Shown: in pieces, positions 34,682 to 46,200 of the stretch
Layout: every line of letters begins with the position of its first letter
Position numbering within the stretch: the stretch's first letter is position 1
Assembly: GCA_012932295.1 (NCBI GenBank)
Contig: JAAONU010000016.1
Span: 18,071,530 to 18,135,529, forward strand
Length of the DNA: 64,000 bases
Source: Cyclina sinensis
Lineage: Eukaryota > Mollusca > Bivalvia > Venerida > Veneridae
Reading direction: 5' to 3'
The notes under the pieces: model-generated
Seen by the model: the letters and a program-made list of their open reading frames with translations, nothing else
Told to the model about the DNA's origin: nothing
The model's database searches: none
Position numbers and translations under genes: made by a program

Positions 34682-36063
34682 CTGCATTTGAAATATAAAG
34701 GGTCAAGATACATCTGATTCACGCAGCCGAGTAGGAATGCTCAAATGCAAATGAAAAAAAAAACAATCAAGATAAAAGTAATAGACAAAGGGTTTTTTTT
34801 GCAATCTGATCAATGAATATAACCTAAAATTAAGAGTATAGGTCAGAAAGTTAAGAAAGTAATGATACTAAGATAAATTTGAAATGTGGTTTCTTTACCT
34901 CATGTTGCAGTCCTTATTTCAACCAGATAAGGTCAAAAGAATGTATCAATAAAACAATATCTGAGGGCAAATGTTGAACAATATTATTTTGCCTTGAAGA
35001 ATTTGTTAGAAGTTCACTGCAAATTCTGCAAAATTATGCACACACAGTTCTGAGTCCTATATCTTATGGCTTGAAAGAAACTACACTTACATCCGCCATC
35101 ATAAACCTAAGACTCATAGCACAGACATAAACCTAAGACTCAAGAACTAAACCCAAGTTTCATAGGACAGAACTAATCCTAAGACTCAAAGGACAGAACT
35201 AATCCTAAGACACATAGGACAGAACTAAACCTAAGACTCATAGCACAGAGCTAATTCTAAGACACATAGGACAGAACTAATCCTAAGACTCATAGGACAG
35301 AACTAATCCTAAGACACATAGGACAGAACTAATCCTAAGACTCATAGCACAGAGCTAATCCTAAGACACACAGGACCGAACTTAATCTAAGACTAATAGC
35401 ACAGAACTAATCCTAGGACACATAGGACAGAACTAATCCTAGGACTCATGGTACAGAACTAAACCCAAGACTCATAGGACAGAACTAACCCTAAGACTCT
35501 TTGGACAGAACTAAACCTAAGACTCATAGCACAGAACTTAATCTAAGACTCATAGGACAGAACTAAACCCAAGACTCATAGGACAAAACTAATCCTTAGA
35601 CTCTTTGGACAGAACTAAACCTAAGACATATAGCACAGAACTAAACCTAAGACTAATAGGACAGAACTAAACCTAAGACTCATAGGACACCATCCTAAGA
35701 CTTATAGGACAGAACTACAAAAGATCTTAGCAGCATGATTAGGAAAAAAACTAAATAGAGGACCACAGACAAAGTAAGAAATCAAGAGGATATCTGAACT
35801 TTATTTAGAATTGTGCTCTTTTTCTTTTCATTTCTATGTAAATCATATGACCCCTCATCCTGGTAAACAAAGATACATGGGGCATAATTCAAATAATTCT
35901 GGTAAATTTTTACTTGACACTTTTACACAAATGCAAAATTATAGAGCTCTGTCCGTCTTGTGGTTTCAGGCCGTAAGACTTTAATATTTTTTTTTTCCAT
36001 AAGCTCTATAACTTTGCTACTGTAAATGAAACATTTAGAATATTGTTCATATCAACTACAAAC
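34682..36063 (-). other. Intron of the macro-domain gene
   Basis: Apart from the 26-bp minisatellite at 35103-35716, this intron is AT-rich and without recognised exons. A family-A-like fragment ('catatgacccctcatcctgg', 'ttgtggtttcaggccgtaag') lies at about 35840-35970. Confidence 0.55.
35103..35716. repeat. 26-bp minisatellite
   Basis: About 23 copies of a 26-bp unit, CATAGGACAGAACTAATCCT followed by AAGACT, with small variants (AAACCTAAG, CTTTGGACAG, CATAGCACAG). Variants recur in a mixed order, which suggests unit shuffling. It lies within the intron between the two macro-domain exons. Confidence 0.85.
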
Positions 36064-36300
36064 CTGAATACTCTCCATTTCCATTCCTATACTGAACATT
36101 GGGAGAGTGATATGAAAAACCTGTTTACATTTTAGGTTATAGCCATGAGTCACTGCAATATCACCTAGTTTAATTCCATTAGGGTATCGCTGCCGGCACT
36201 CACGCTGAATATCAGGTCCAGCTGTTTTCAAAACAGCCTTCGAGACTTCTCCGTTAAACAGATCTAAATTGTAATCTGTTGTGTTCACTAGCACATCGGC
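36064..36300 (-). CDS. Macro-domain gene: exon for first half of the macro domain
   Basis: The exon is 237 bp (79 codons, phase 0 at both ends), with acceptor 'cattgtctttccag' and donor GTTTGT. It encodes ADVLVNTTDYNLDLFNGEVS, KAVLKTAGPDIQRECRQRY, KLGDIAVTHGYNLKCKQ and VFHITLP. These match the macro fold in order: VLVN strand, loop 1, 'AG-x-x-x-Q-x-E-C' helix, 'G-D-I-A-V-T' and the H-I strand. Two positions differ from active ADP-ribosyl hydrolases: NAAN-type Asn is Asp (NTTD), and the glycine-rich loop is NGE rather than GGG. Binding of ADP-ribose is plausible, hydrolysis less so. Confidence 0.87.
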
Positions 36301-36900
36301 CTGGAAAGACAATGTAAACTTCCATCAATGCTTATGAATAAAGAACTAACAAATGTGCCATTGTCTCAACAGATTTATTAAGTTTATTTTAATTTAATTT
36401 CAGTACTGATATTACAATTGGATGAAACATATGGTGTAACAATTATCAAGTATTTTGCCACAATTTCTGACATCAAATATCACTGTAAAAGAAATAAATT
36501 TTAGCTTAAGTAATTGTGTTTTGACATTCCTGTCTGCATTCAAATTTATTAATAATGTATCTTTATCCTTATTGGAAATGTAATAATGTATCAGAGAGGT
36601 CTCATAATATTGAAAAATATTTTTTTAAATAATGGTTTACCGTAATACTTTCACACAGTGGTTGCTTTACACTATGGTATTTTACTGTTTTATTTAAAAA
36701 CAGCATAGTTAATAAACACTCTGAAAATATGTTACTTGCAAAAAAATGAAACTATGGTTGATGTAAGGGTTTAATAAATTCTAGGCAAAGACACTGTATT
36801 TTGACATTTCTGTTTGCATTCCATTTTATTTATTGATCTTGTATCTTAATACAAATTTAGAAATGTTAATGTCTCTTAGGGCTGACAAAATTAATGATTA
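36301..36900 (-). other. Intron of the macro-domain gene, AT-rich
   Basis: No exon or clear repeat is visible. Two similar phrases ('ttgacattcctgtctgcatt' and 'ttgacatttctgtttgcatt') suggest an old local duplication of about 270 bp. Confidence 0.45.
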
Positions 36901-39893
36901 AACAAGAACTGTCACTGTAAAAGATGCTTTGACCTTTGAGCTGAGGACCAGTCACTCAAATGTCAAGGTCAATTAAATATTGGTAAATGGGAAGGTCTGG
37001 TCCAAAGGGATGCTGTGTTTAAGTATGAAGTATATCCACTTATTAATATGGAAGTTATAGGCAATTTTAAAGTTTTTGGATAATCTGATCTTCAAGGTGA
37101 AGGTCATTCAGGGGTCAGTGTCAAACAAATATAGGTCAGTGGGAAGGTCTTGTCCAAAGGGGTGTTGTGTCCAAGTATGAAGTAAATCAACTAGCTAATA
37201 AGGAAGTTATGCCCAATGTTAAAGTTTTTGGACAGTTGGATCTTCAAGGTGAAGGTCATTCAGGGGTCAAGGTAAAAAAATATATAGGTTAGTGGGAAGG
37301 TCTTTTCCAAAGAGGTGTTGTGTCCAAGTATAAAGTAAATCCACTTATTAACTAGAACTATCGCTGAATGCGATTCATACCCCCACCAATGTCCTTGACA
37401 GAAGACAACATGGAAAGGTGGTTAAGGGAATAACTTTAGTGGCACAAATACATATACATAAAAAGAAATTATCTCTGGTGAAAAAAATAAACAAATTGTA
37501 CAGGTAATAGTATAAATAAATATTGTCAAATCATGTTCGAAACAGTTACAAATAACTTTTCATTTTCGTGAATATCTGTTCTAGTTTCAGAAACATTTAA
37601 GTATTAATGGTTGTATCAGAACATTTTCTAAGCCTAAAAGGGCCATAACTTGTGTCATAATTCAATGGAATTGTAAAATTTTCGTCATCTGAGCTTGCTT
37701 GTAACCATTCATATAAATCTTAAGTTTCAAGTAAATATCTGTTCTGGTTTAAAAAATATTATAGTAAATAAATTTAAAGACATAAAAATGGACTTAACTT
37801 TGTCAAAATACAATACAAAGTTATCCCCCCCAACTTTTTTTAGTTATGAAACTTGACCTGCCTATCTCACTTGCGACACTTCGTATATATTTGAGTTTCA
37901 AATGATTATCTGTTCTAGTTTTAGAAATATTCAAGTACATGTTAAAATTTAAGAACATTTTCTAAGTCAATTTTTGACCTTCAAGTGTGGCCTTGACCTT
38001 AAGCTGGAACAAGGGTAAGATGGGTTCTGCACATTGCCCAGTTAGGGTGAACATTTGAGTCAAGTTTGAAGAAAATCTTTCAATTAGTAAAGAATTTATA
38101 GAGCGGACACGACATATTGTCTAGTATTGATTGTAAGTAAATTAAAAGACTTAAAAAGGGGCATAACTTTGTCAAAATGCAATACAGAGTTATGAAACTT
38201 GACCTGCATATCTTACTTGTGATACCTCAAACATCTTTTAAGTTTCAAGCAAATACCTGTGCTAGTTTCAGAAATATTCAAGTACATGTTAGAATTTAAG
38301 AACATTTTCTAAGTCAATTTTGACCTTCAAGTGTGACCTTGACCTTAAGCCGGCACAAAGTTAACATGGGTTCTGCACATAACCTTGTTGAGTTGAACAT
38401 TTGAGTAAAGTTTGAAGAAAATTCTTCCATTAGTATAGGATTTATAGAGCTGACACGACATATTGTCTAATATTTGATTGTATGTAAATTTGAAGACTTA
38501 AAAAGGGGCATAACTTTGTCAAAATGCAATACAGAGTTATGAAACTTGACCTTCATATCCTAATTGTGCCACTTCATATATATTTTAAGTTTCAAGCAAA
38601 TACGTTTTCTAGTTTCAGAAATATTCAAATACATGTTAAAATTTAAGAATATTTTCTAAGTCAATTTTTGACCTTCAAGTGTGACCTTGACCTTAAGCCA
38701 GCAAAAGGGTAACATGGGTTTTGCACATTGCCCAGTTGGGGTGAACATTTGAGTCAAGTTTGAAGAAAATCTTTCAATTAGTATAGAATTTATAGAGCGG
38801 ACACGACATATTGTCTAGTATTGATTGTAAGTAAATTAAAAGACTTAAAAAGGGGCATAACTTTGTCAAAATGCAATACAGAGTTATGAAACTTGACCTG
38901 CATATCTTACTTGTGATACCTCAAACATCTTTGAAGTTTCAAGCAAATACCTGTGCTTGTTTCAGAAATATTCAAGTACATGTTAGAATTTAAGAACATT
39001 TTCTAAGTCAATTTTGACCTTCAAGTGTGACCTTGACCTTAAGCCGGCACAAAGTTAACATAGGTTCTGCACATAACCTTGTCGAGTTGAACATTTGAGT
39101 AAAGTTTGAAGAAAATTCTTCCATTAGTATAGGATTTATAGAGCGGACACAACATATTGTCTAATATTTGATTGTATGTAAATTTGAAGACTTAAAAAGG
39201 GGCATAACTTTGTCAAAATGCAATACAGAGTTATGAAACTTGACTTGCGTATCCTAATTGTGCCACTTCATATATATTTTAAGTTTCAAGCAAATACGTT
39301 TTCTAGTTTCAGAAATATTCAAATACATGTTAAAATTTAAGAATATTTTCTAAGTCAATTTTTGACCTTCAAGTGTGACCTTGACCTTAAGCCGACAAAA
39401 GGGTAACATGGTTTCTGCACATCCCCTTGTTGAGGTGAACATTTGAGCCAAGATTAAAGAAAATCTTTCAATTAGTGTAGGACTTACAGAGCGGACACGA
39501 CATAATGTCTAATATTTGATTATTTGATATTTGACCTTCATTTGTGACCTTGACCTTGAGCTGACACATGGGCAACATGGGTTCTGCACATCCCCTTGTT
39601 GAGGTGAACATTTCAGCCAACTTTGAAGAAAATCCTTCAGTTAGTATAGGATTTATAGAGGGGACACGATAATGGAGACGGACGGACCGACCGACCGACC
39701 GGCGGACGCGACAAAGCGAATCCATTATAGCCCCCCCCCCCCCCCCCCCCACACATTTTGTGGTGGGGGTATAATAAGGAAGTTATGGCTAATGTTAAAG
39801 TTTTCAGACGAACAGACAACTGACTGACTTACTGATTGAAGGACTAACGGACAGACAGTTAAAAGCTTTATGCTTTCCTTCGGGAGCATAAAA
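36901..39893 (+). repeat. Family-B repeat, host of a family-C insertion
   Basis: The 5' end is AACAAGAACTGTCACTG (36901) and the 3' end is GCTTTCCTTCGGGAGCATAA plus A-run (39873-39893). The phrase 'aagtaaatccacttatta' before 37351 and 'ataaggaagttatggctaat' after 39772 join to the uninterrupted family-B phrase seen at 48324-48360, so the segment between them is an insertion. Confidence 0.75.
37351..39772 (+). repeat. Family-C repeat nested in family B
   Basis: It opens with ACTAGAACTATCGCTGAATG, CGATTCATACCCCCACC and closes with GGTGGGGGTATAAT; TACCCCCACC and GGTGGGGGTA are perfect complements. Five or more units of 330-345 bp carry 'aaaggggcataactttgtca', 'aatgcaatacagagttatga' and 'aagtgtgaccttgaccttaa'. 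A run of about 22 C sits just inside the 3' end (39731-39750). The unit length here is twice that of most other families, with alternate units more alike, so a dimer appears to have been amplified. Confidence 0.75.
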
Positions 39894-40069
39894 GAATAAA
39901 AATGGTATTACTTATAAGCAAGTTTTGCTGTACACTATGTTTTTTTAAATAACATAATTAATTAATACTCTGAAAAGATGTAATTAACAAAAATACTGAA
40001 ACACACAAGAAAGATGTGTTTGTTTAAGTATTTCAAAACAAAAGCAATGCTCTTGACATACAGATGTAC

Positions 40070-40134
40070 CTCTGTGTAATTCAAATGTCCTTTTATAAGC
40101 CGTATCCGAGGATTCAGGGTCCAGATTTCAGATC
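40070..40134 (-). CDS. Macro-domain gene: 65-bp exon opening the macro domain
   Basis: The acceptor is 'ttatttttatctag' and the donor GTACAT. The exon takes phase 1 (its first two bases complete a Gly codon with the 41269 exon) and ends in phase 0. It encodes SEIWTLNPRIRLIKGHLNYT plus E, which runs directly into ADVLVN of the next exon; IRLIKGHLNYTE is the usual first beta strand and turn of a macro domain. Too short to stand out alone, it is supported by splice sites, phase and protein continuity together. Confidence 0.8.
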
Positions 40135-41268
40135 CTAGATAAAAATAATGGAAATATTTAGCATATGTTTATATGTTGTAAATATTTTCTAATTACGACA
40201 ACACTGCTTGTAATATACTGGTCTCAAACTATGTACTCTGACATTGGTAGCATTAATTTATTGGCACAACGAATGAATACGACATCTATAATAAAGCTGC
40301 AGTTTTGAAACTCTAAGGAAGGAACTGTTTCGTGTTGCATTAGTATTCATTTAGTACTGTCCAAATCTAAGTAGTTTATTGTGGTATTTCTGCTTAGTTT
40401 ATATTAATTTTTGTCAATCTAAATGTTATCAAATGTTGCTACAGAAGAAATATTTTTACAAAATGCTTCACACCGCATACTTTACATTTTACTTGAAATC
40501 CTTCATTAATGAATATATGACAAACTGCAGATACAAAGTTTAAATATGTTACCAAAACAAATCAATATATATCAATGTCTTATTCTACAGAGATGTTTAA
40601 AAGTTATATCTGAAATATTGAATTAGCTGAGATAAGGGCAGCTATTAGTTTTTTTTCTTATTCTTCTATTTTATGGGTAGCATAATACAATGAGCTGCTT
40701 TAGATTTCCAATTCCATTGTCAACCTCATCTCTCTTCAGCTTTTAATATTTTACACACATAGATAGGGTATTTAACTAGTCCAGGTATCCTTTCCACTTC
40801 AGGATATTGCTATAAAACTGAGTAACAATAACTTCCACTTCAAATAAACGGCTCATAAATGTGACTAGGTTTTTAACCTAACCTTCTCGAACTGCTGGAA
40901 GTTGATTTAGAGGATCTACCATTTGCAGCAAATTTAAAGTAGATTTTGGGGATCTGCCACTTGCGACAAATTTGAACGGATAGACAAAGAAATAGCACAT
41001 GTACATGCGGTAATTAGATTTTAAAATACAAACACTTCCTCATTTGGCAATTTGATTAAAACGTTACTGAAAGCATTCATATTTTTTTTTACATCTTAAT
41101 ACAATTACATGAATTAATTCAAATTCAATACTTGTTTTTTTTTTTAGTTTTGAGTTTTATGGCCATCAACAGTCAATGTCATATCAAGTGGGCTGTTTAC
41201 CTAACAAATTTTCATGTGACAGTCAAGTTTCAAAACTCCCATTCTCTAAAAGAAATTGCTTATATTAC
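40135..41268 (-). other. Intron of the macro-domain gene, AT-rich
   Basis: No exon-like frame or family repeat was recognised. Short phrases 'gatctaccatttgcagcaaa' and 'gatctgccacttgcgacaaa' form a local imperfect duplication near 40910-40970. Confidence 0.45.
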
Positions 41269-41610
41269 CTTTAAGCATGTCCATAATACGCTTCTCAAGA
41301 AATTCACTTGTACTCCTAAACCATTCCTGAGATTCTGTGAATAGGACTACTTTCAACAGTGAAATGTTAGAACTGCTAGGATTCAGTAGCCAGTGAACGG
41401 AAGTATTCACAGCACTTCTCATATACTCATCAAATGTCCAGTTTTCTACAGGCAGTAAAGGAATGGCGAGAGATTTTTCTCCTTTGTCTGAAGCTTTTCG
41501 CAAAAGCTCCATCATAATAGATTCCATCTCAGATGCATGTACTTGATTTTCACCTGTCCTATGTGGAAAACCCACCATAACCATGTCACTTTTCTTTTCT
41601 AAGTTAATCC
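41269..41610 (-). CDS. Macro-domain gene: divergent macro-like exon
   Basis: The exon is 342 bp (114 codons, phase 1 at both ends), with acceptor 'gttctattgtag' and donor GTAATA. It encodes INLEKKSDMVMVGFPHRTG, EKSLAIPLLPVENWTFDEY and LLKVVLFTESQEWFRSTSE. The second and third stretches align by pattern with the C-terminal half of macro domains (KSIAFPxxxxG.., helix, strand). The glycine loop that binds phosphate (normally GTG-like) is replaced by LPVEN, so ADP-ribose binding is doubtful. I call it macro-like with caution. Confidence 0.75.
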
Positions 41611-41933
41611 CTACAATAGAACAAGAAGTTCTCGCAATAAATCTTTGGTATCTTTTGTAAATACATCCTTTGGAAAAACAAAGATGTTTTGATAATGTTA
41701 GCTCTATTTAGGTTTCAATATCGATGTACTGACTTGACAGAGTGCTATGAGCTCAGGTGAGCTAAACTCTAGAGAATGTTTAAATATTCATCCACAGTAT
41801 TTATGAGCTACGTCCCTAAGCTATCAGTTATCGATCTTTCAATACAAAGCAATGAAAAATGGCAGCATTAGGTAACAAATATTATTTCACCAATAAAACA
41901 GTTTCATAAAATTTATGTTCTTTATATACTTAC
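41611..41933 (-). other. Intron of the macro-domain gene
   Basis: This short intron contains a stray family-A 3' end ('tgagctcaggtgagctaaac' at 41748-41767) and otherwise no recognised feature. Confidence 0.5.
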
Positions 41934-42506
41934 CCCCCTGTTGAAGAAGATAAGCCAACACCTTTACGGACGCCTGTACATTATCAAAACGATTCCTTTC
42001 AAGAACCAATACCCTGTCTTTTGAAGCTAACCATATAACTTTATTGTGACAAACTCGCTTCATTACTTCTGTCTTACCACTAGAGTAAGATATCTCCCTT
42101 TCAAGTTCCACGTCACAGGAACATTCGACAGAATCTATATATTCGTTTTTGATTACTGTTCCAGAGCAGGTAATTGCTGGCTGCTTTAAAACATCCACAC
42201 AGCTATTGCATAATGATTTATCAATCTCTTTGATCATGATATATGCCTGGTGCACGTTTTCCCTTTTACCTTTAATTACAATACCATATTGTTTCGGTAG
42301 CAAATTGATATGTACTTTCATATTTTTTGAAATTTTATTCAAACAGTCAGACTGTGCCATAAACTGTAAGTTTGCCTCTCTTTCTATCTGATAAAAATCG
42401 GTCTTTTCTTCTTCAATTCTTGAATAAGTTCCACTTGTTGTTGCTGTGCTTTGTTCTCCATTATAATAAAGTTTAGCCTGTGTGTGATTGTTTGCGTCTG
42501 CCAATC
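41934..42506 (-). CDS. Macro-domain gene: large exon with KH-like segments
   Basis: The exon is 573 bp (191 codons, phase 1 at both ends), with acceptor 'attttgtttgtag' and donor GTAAGT. It begins LADANNHTQAKLYYNGEQS, which resembles the start of the 48879 and 57127 exons (LVGAKNDTQAKLAYHSEGQ). The middle has MKVHINLLPKQYGIVIKGKR followed by ENVHQAYIMIKEI, a KH-like beta-alpha repeat. The end (KVIWLASKDRVLVLERNRF, DNVQASVKVLAYLLQQGG) may be a second such repeat or the degenerate first half of the macro-like segment continued in the next exon. The shared 5' border with the duplicated exons suggests exon duplication within this gene. Confidence 0.8.
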
Positions 42507-43206
42507 CTACAAACAAAATGAACTAAAAATACAGACAAGAACTGTCACTGTAAGATGACAGTGCCCCAAAAGTGGTGTTTGAACTTTGAGCTGAGGACCA
42601 GTCTTTCAGGGGTCAAGGTAAAATAAATATAGGTCAATGGGAAGGTCTTCTCCAAAGGGGTGTTGTGTTTAAATTAAGTATGAAGTATATCGACTTACTT
42701 ATAATGAAGTTAGGGCCAAATGTTAAAGTTTTTGGACACTTGAATCTTCAAGATGAAGTTCATTTAGGAGTCAAGATCAAACAAATTGAAATAAATACAT
42801 GTATAGGGGTCTGGTTAAAACACAGACGATATAGATATGGAGTAGTGCAGACCACATAGGTAAAGAAGGCTTCACACCTTTGCAGAACATATAGATATAG
42901 AAGAGTATTGGAAAACGCAGACAATATAGAATGTGTTAAGGTGTGAACTACTAATATTGCTGTCTTTAATAAAGTCAAATACTTATGTTTTATGATAATC
43001 TGAAATAAAATTATTTATTTCAAATCAATTTAAAAACAGAAGTACACAAAATCAAATATAATTTTTTTAACATAATTAAAAAATCAACCAATATAATACA
43101 TTTCATAACAATTTTCATTTATATATATATTTCATAAAATAACATTAAAAGGGCACTGTTTCAGGTTTATGACAAAATTACTTTTGTTTCAGTAGTTAAT
43201 AAACAC

Positions 43207-46200
43207 AACAAGAAACATCGCAATGCGAAGAAACCAGGTTTTCAACATTATTGTTTCACAAAAGCTTTGTCATCAAGTGCACACAATGCATGCTACATAA
43301 TAGAAAAGTGATAATTTCATATCATTCATATTCTTACCTTTTTGTTACCAGTATATCCAGAAGTCAAGGATAAAAGTTACATTCTGAAAACTGCTCAAGT
43401 AAACATTTATTATGCATTTATTTATAACATTACCATAGCAAATCAAGCTGGAACTATATGTTACAGTGATTAAGGCTTGTAATATGACTTTGATCATAAC
43501 TAAAAATTGTAGGCTGAAAAATGCATATATGAAAAAAACAAAGGGCCATAATAAGGTCAAAAATTATCGAATCACAAAACCTCGAAAATACTCGCCAGGG
43601 CACTTGATGACAAAGCTTCTGTGAAAGTTTGGTCAAAATCCCTTGAGAAATGTAGGAGGAGTTGCGCACAGATTGAAGAAATTGTTCACTATATATTCAA
43701 TATAAGGAAAAAAAAACAAATGGCCATAATAAGGTAAAAAATAATCGAATCACAAACCCCGACAATATGCGCCAGGGCACTTGATGACAAAGCTTCTGTG
43801 AAAGTTTGGTCAAACCTTGAGAAATGTAGGAGGAGTTGCACACAGAAGAAATTGTTCACTATATATTCCATATTAGGACAAAAACAAAGGGTCATAATAA
43901 GGTAAAAAATTATCAAATCACAAAACCCCGACAATATGCGCAAAGGCACTTGATGACAAAGCTCCTGTGAAAGTTTGGTCAAAATCCCTTGAGAAATGTA
44001 GGAGGAGTTGCGCACAGAAGAAATTGTTCACTATATATCCCATATAAGGACAAACATAGGGCCATTATTAGGTAAAAAATTACCAAATTACAAAACCCCG
44101 ACAATATGCGCCAAGGCACTTGATGACAAAGCTTCTGTGAAAGTTTGGTCAAAATCCTTTGAGAAATGTAGGAGGAGTTGCGCACAGAAGAAATTGTTCA
44201 CTATATATTCCATATAAGGAAAAAAAATCAAATGGCAATAATTAGGTAAAAAATAATCGAATCACAAAACCCCGACAATATGCGCCAGGGCACTTGATGA
44301 CAAAGCTTCTGTGAAAGTTTGGTCAAAATCCCTTGAGAAATGTAGGAGGAGTTGCGCACAGAAGAAATTGTTCACTATATATTCAATATTAGGAAAAAAA
44401 CAAAAGATCATAATAGGGTAAAAATTATCAAATCACAAAACCCCGACAATAGGCACTTGATGACAAAACTTCTGTGAATGTTTGGTCAAAATCCCTTGAG
44501 AAATGTAGGAGGAGTTGTGCACAGAAGAAATTGTTCACTATATATTCCATATAAGGAAAAAAACAAAGGGCCATAATTAAGTGAAAAATGATCTAATCAC
44601 AAAACCCCGACAATATGCGCCAGGGCACTTGATGACAAAGCTTCTGTGAAAGTTTGGTCAAAATCCCTTAAAAAAATGTAGGAGGATTGCGCACAGAAGA
44701 AATTGTTCACTATATATTCCATATTAGGAAAAAAAAACAAAGGGTCATAATAAGGTAAAAAATTATCAAATCACAAAACCCCGAAAATATGCGCAAAGGC
44801 ACTTGGTGACAAAGCTCCTGTGAAAGCTTGGTCAAAATCCCTTGAGAAATGTAGGAGGAGTTGCGCACAGAAGAAATTGTTCACTATATATTCAATATAA
44901 GGAAAAACATAGGGCCATAATTAGGTGAAAAATTACCAAATTACAAAACCCCGACAATATGCGCCAGGGCACTTGATTAAAAAGCTTCTGTGAAAGTTCG
45001 GTTAAAATCCCTTGAGAAATATAGGAAGAGTTGCGCACAAAAGAAATTGTTCACTATATATCCCATATAAGGAAAAAAAGGGCCATAATTAGGTGAAAAA
45101 TTATCTCATTACAAAACCCCGACAATATGCATAAAAACACTTGATGACAAAGCTTCTGTGAAAGTTTGGTCAAAATCCCTTGAGAAATGTAGGAGGAGTT
45201 GCGCACAGAAGAAATGGTTCACTATATATTCCATATAAGGAAAAAAACAACAAATGGCAATAATTAGGTAAAAAATAATCGAATCATTAAACCCCGACAA
45301 TATGCGCCAGGGCACTTGATGACAAAGCTTCTGTGAAAGTTTGGTCAAAATCCCTTGAGAAATGTAGGAGGAGTTGCGCAGAGAAGAAATTGTTCACAAT
45401 ATATTCCATATTAGGAAAAAACAAAGGTTCATAATAAGGTAAAAAATTATCAAATCACAAAACCCATACAATATGCTCAAAGGCACTTGATGACAAAGCC
45501 CCTGTGAAAGTTTGGTCAAAATCCTTTGAGAAATGTAGGAGGAGTTGCGCACAAAACAAATCGTTCACTATATATCCCATATAAGGAAAAAACAAAGGGC
45601 CATAATTAGGTGAAAAATTACCAAATTACAAAACCCCGACAATATTCGCCAGGGCACTTGATTACAAAACTTCTGTGAAAGTTTGGTCGTAATCCCTTGA
45701 GAAATGTAGGAGGAGTTGCGCACAAAAGAAATTGTTCACTATATATCCCATATAAGGACAAACATAGGGCCATTATTAGGTAAAAAATTACCAAATTACA
45801 AAACCCCGACAATATGCGCCAAGGCACTTGATGACAAAGCTTCTGTGAAAGTTTGGTCAAAATCCCTTGAGAAATGTAGGAGGAGTTGCGCACAGAAGAA
45901 ATTGTTCACTATATATTCCATATAAGGAAAAAAAATCAAATGGCAATAATTAGGTAAAAAATAATCGAATCACAAAACCCCGACAATATGCGCCAGGGCA
46001 CTTGATGACAAAGCTTCTGTGAAAGTTTGGTCAAAATCCCTTGAGAAATGTAGGAGGAGTTGCGCACAGAAGAAATTGTTCACTATATATTCCATATAAG
46101 GAAAAAAAATGGCCATAATAAGGTAAAAAATAATCGAATCACAAAACCCCGAAAATATGCGCCAGGGCACTTGATGACAAAGCTCCTGTGAAAGTTTGGT

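Noticed and set aside
35103..35716. Telomere-like repeat (CCTAAG resembles CCCTAA)
   Set aside because: The unit is 26 bp with CCTAAG once per unit; it is an ordinary minisatellite.
39731..39750. Poly(C) run as a sequencing artefact or gap filler
   Set aside because: It lies where other family-C copies have a CCCCC motif pairing with GGGGG, so expansion of a real motif is more likely, though its exact length may be unreliable.
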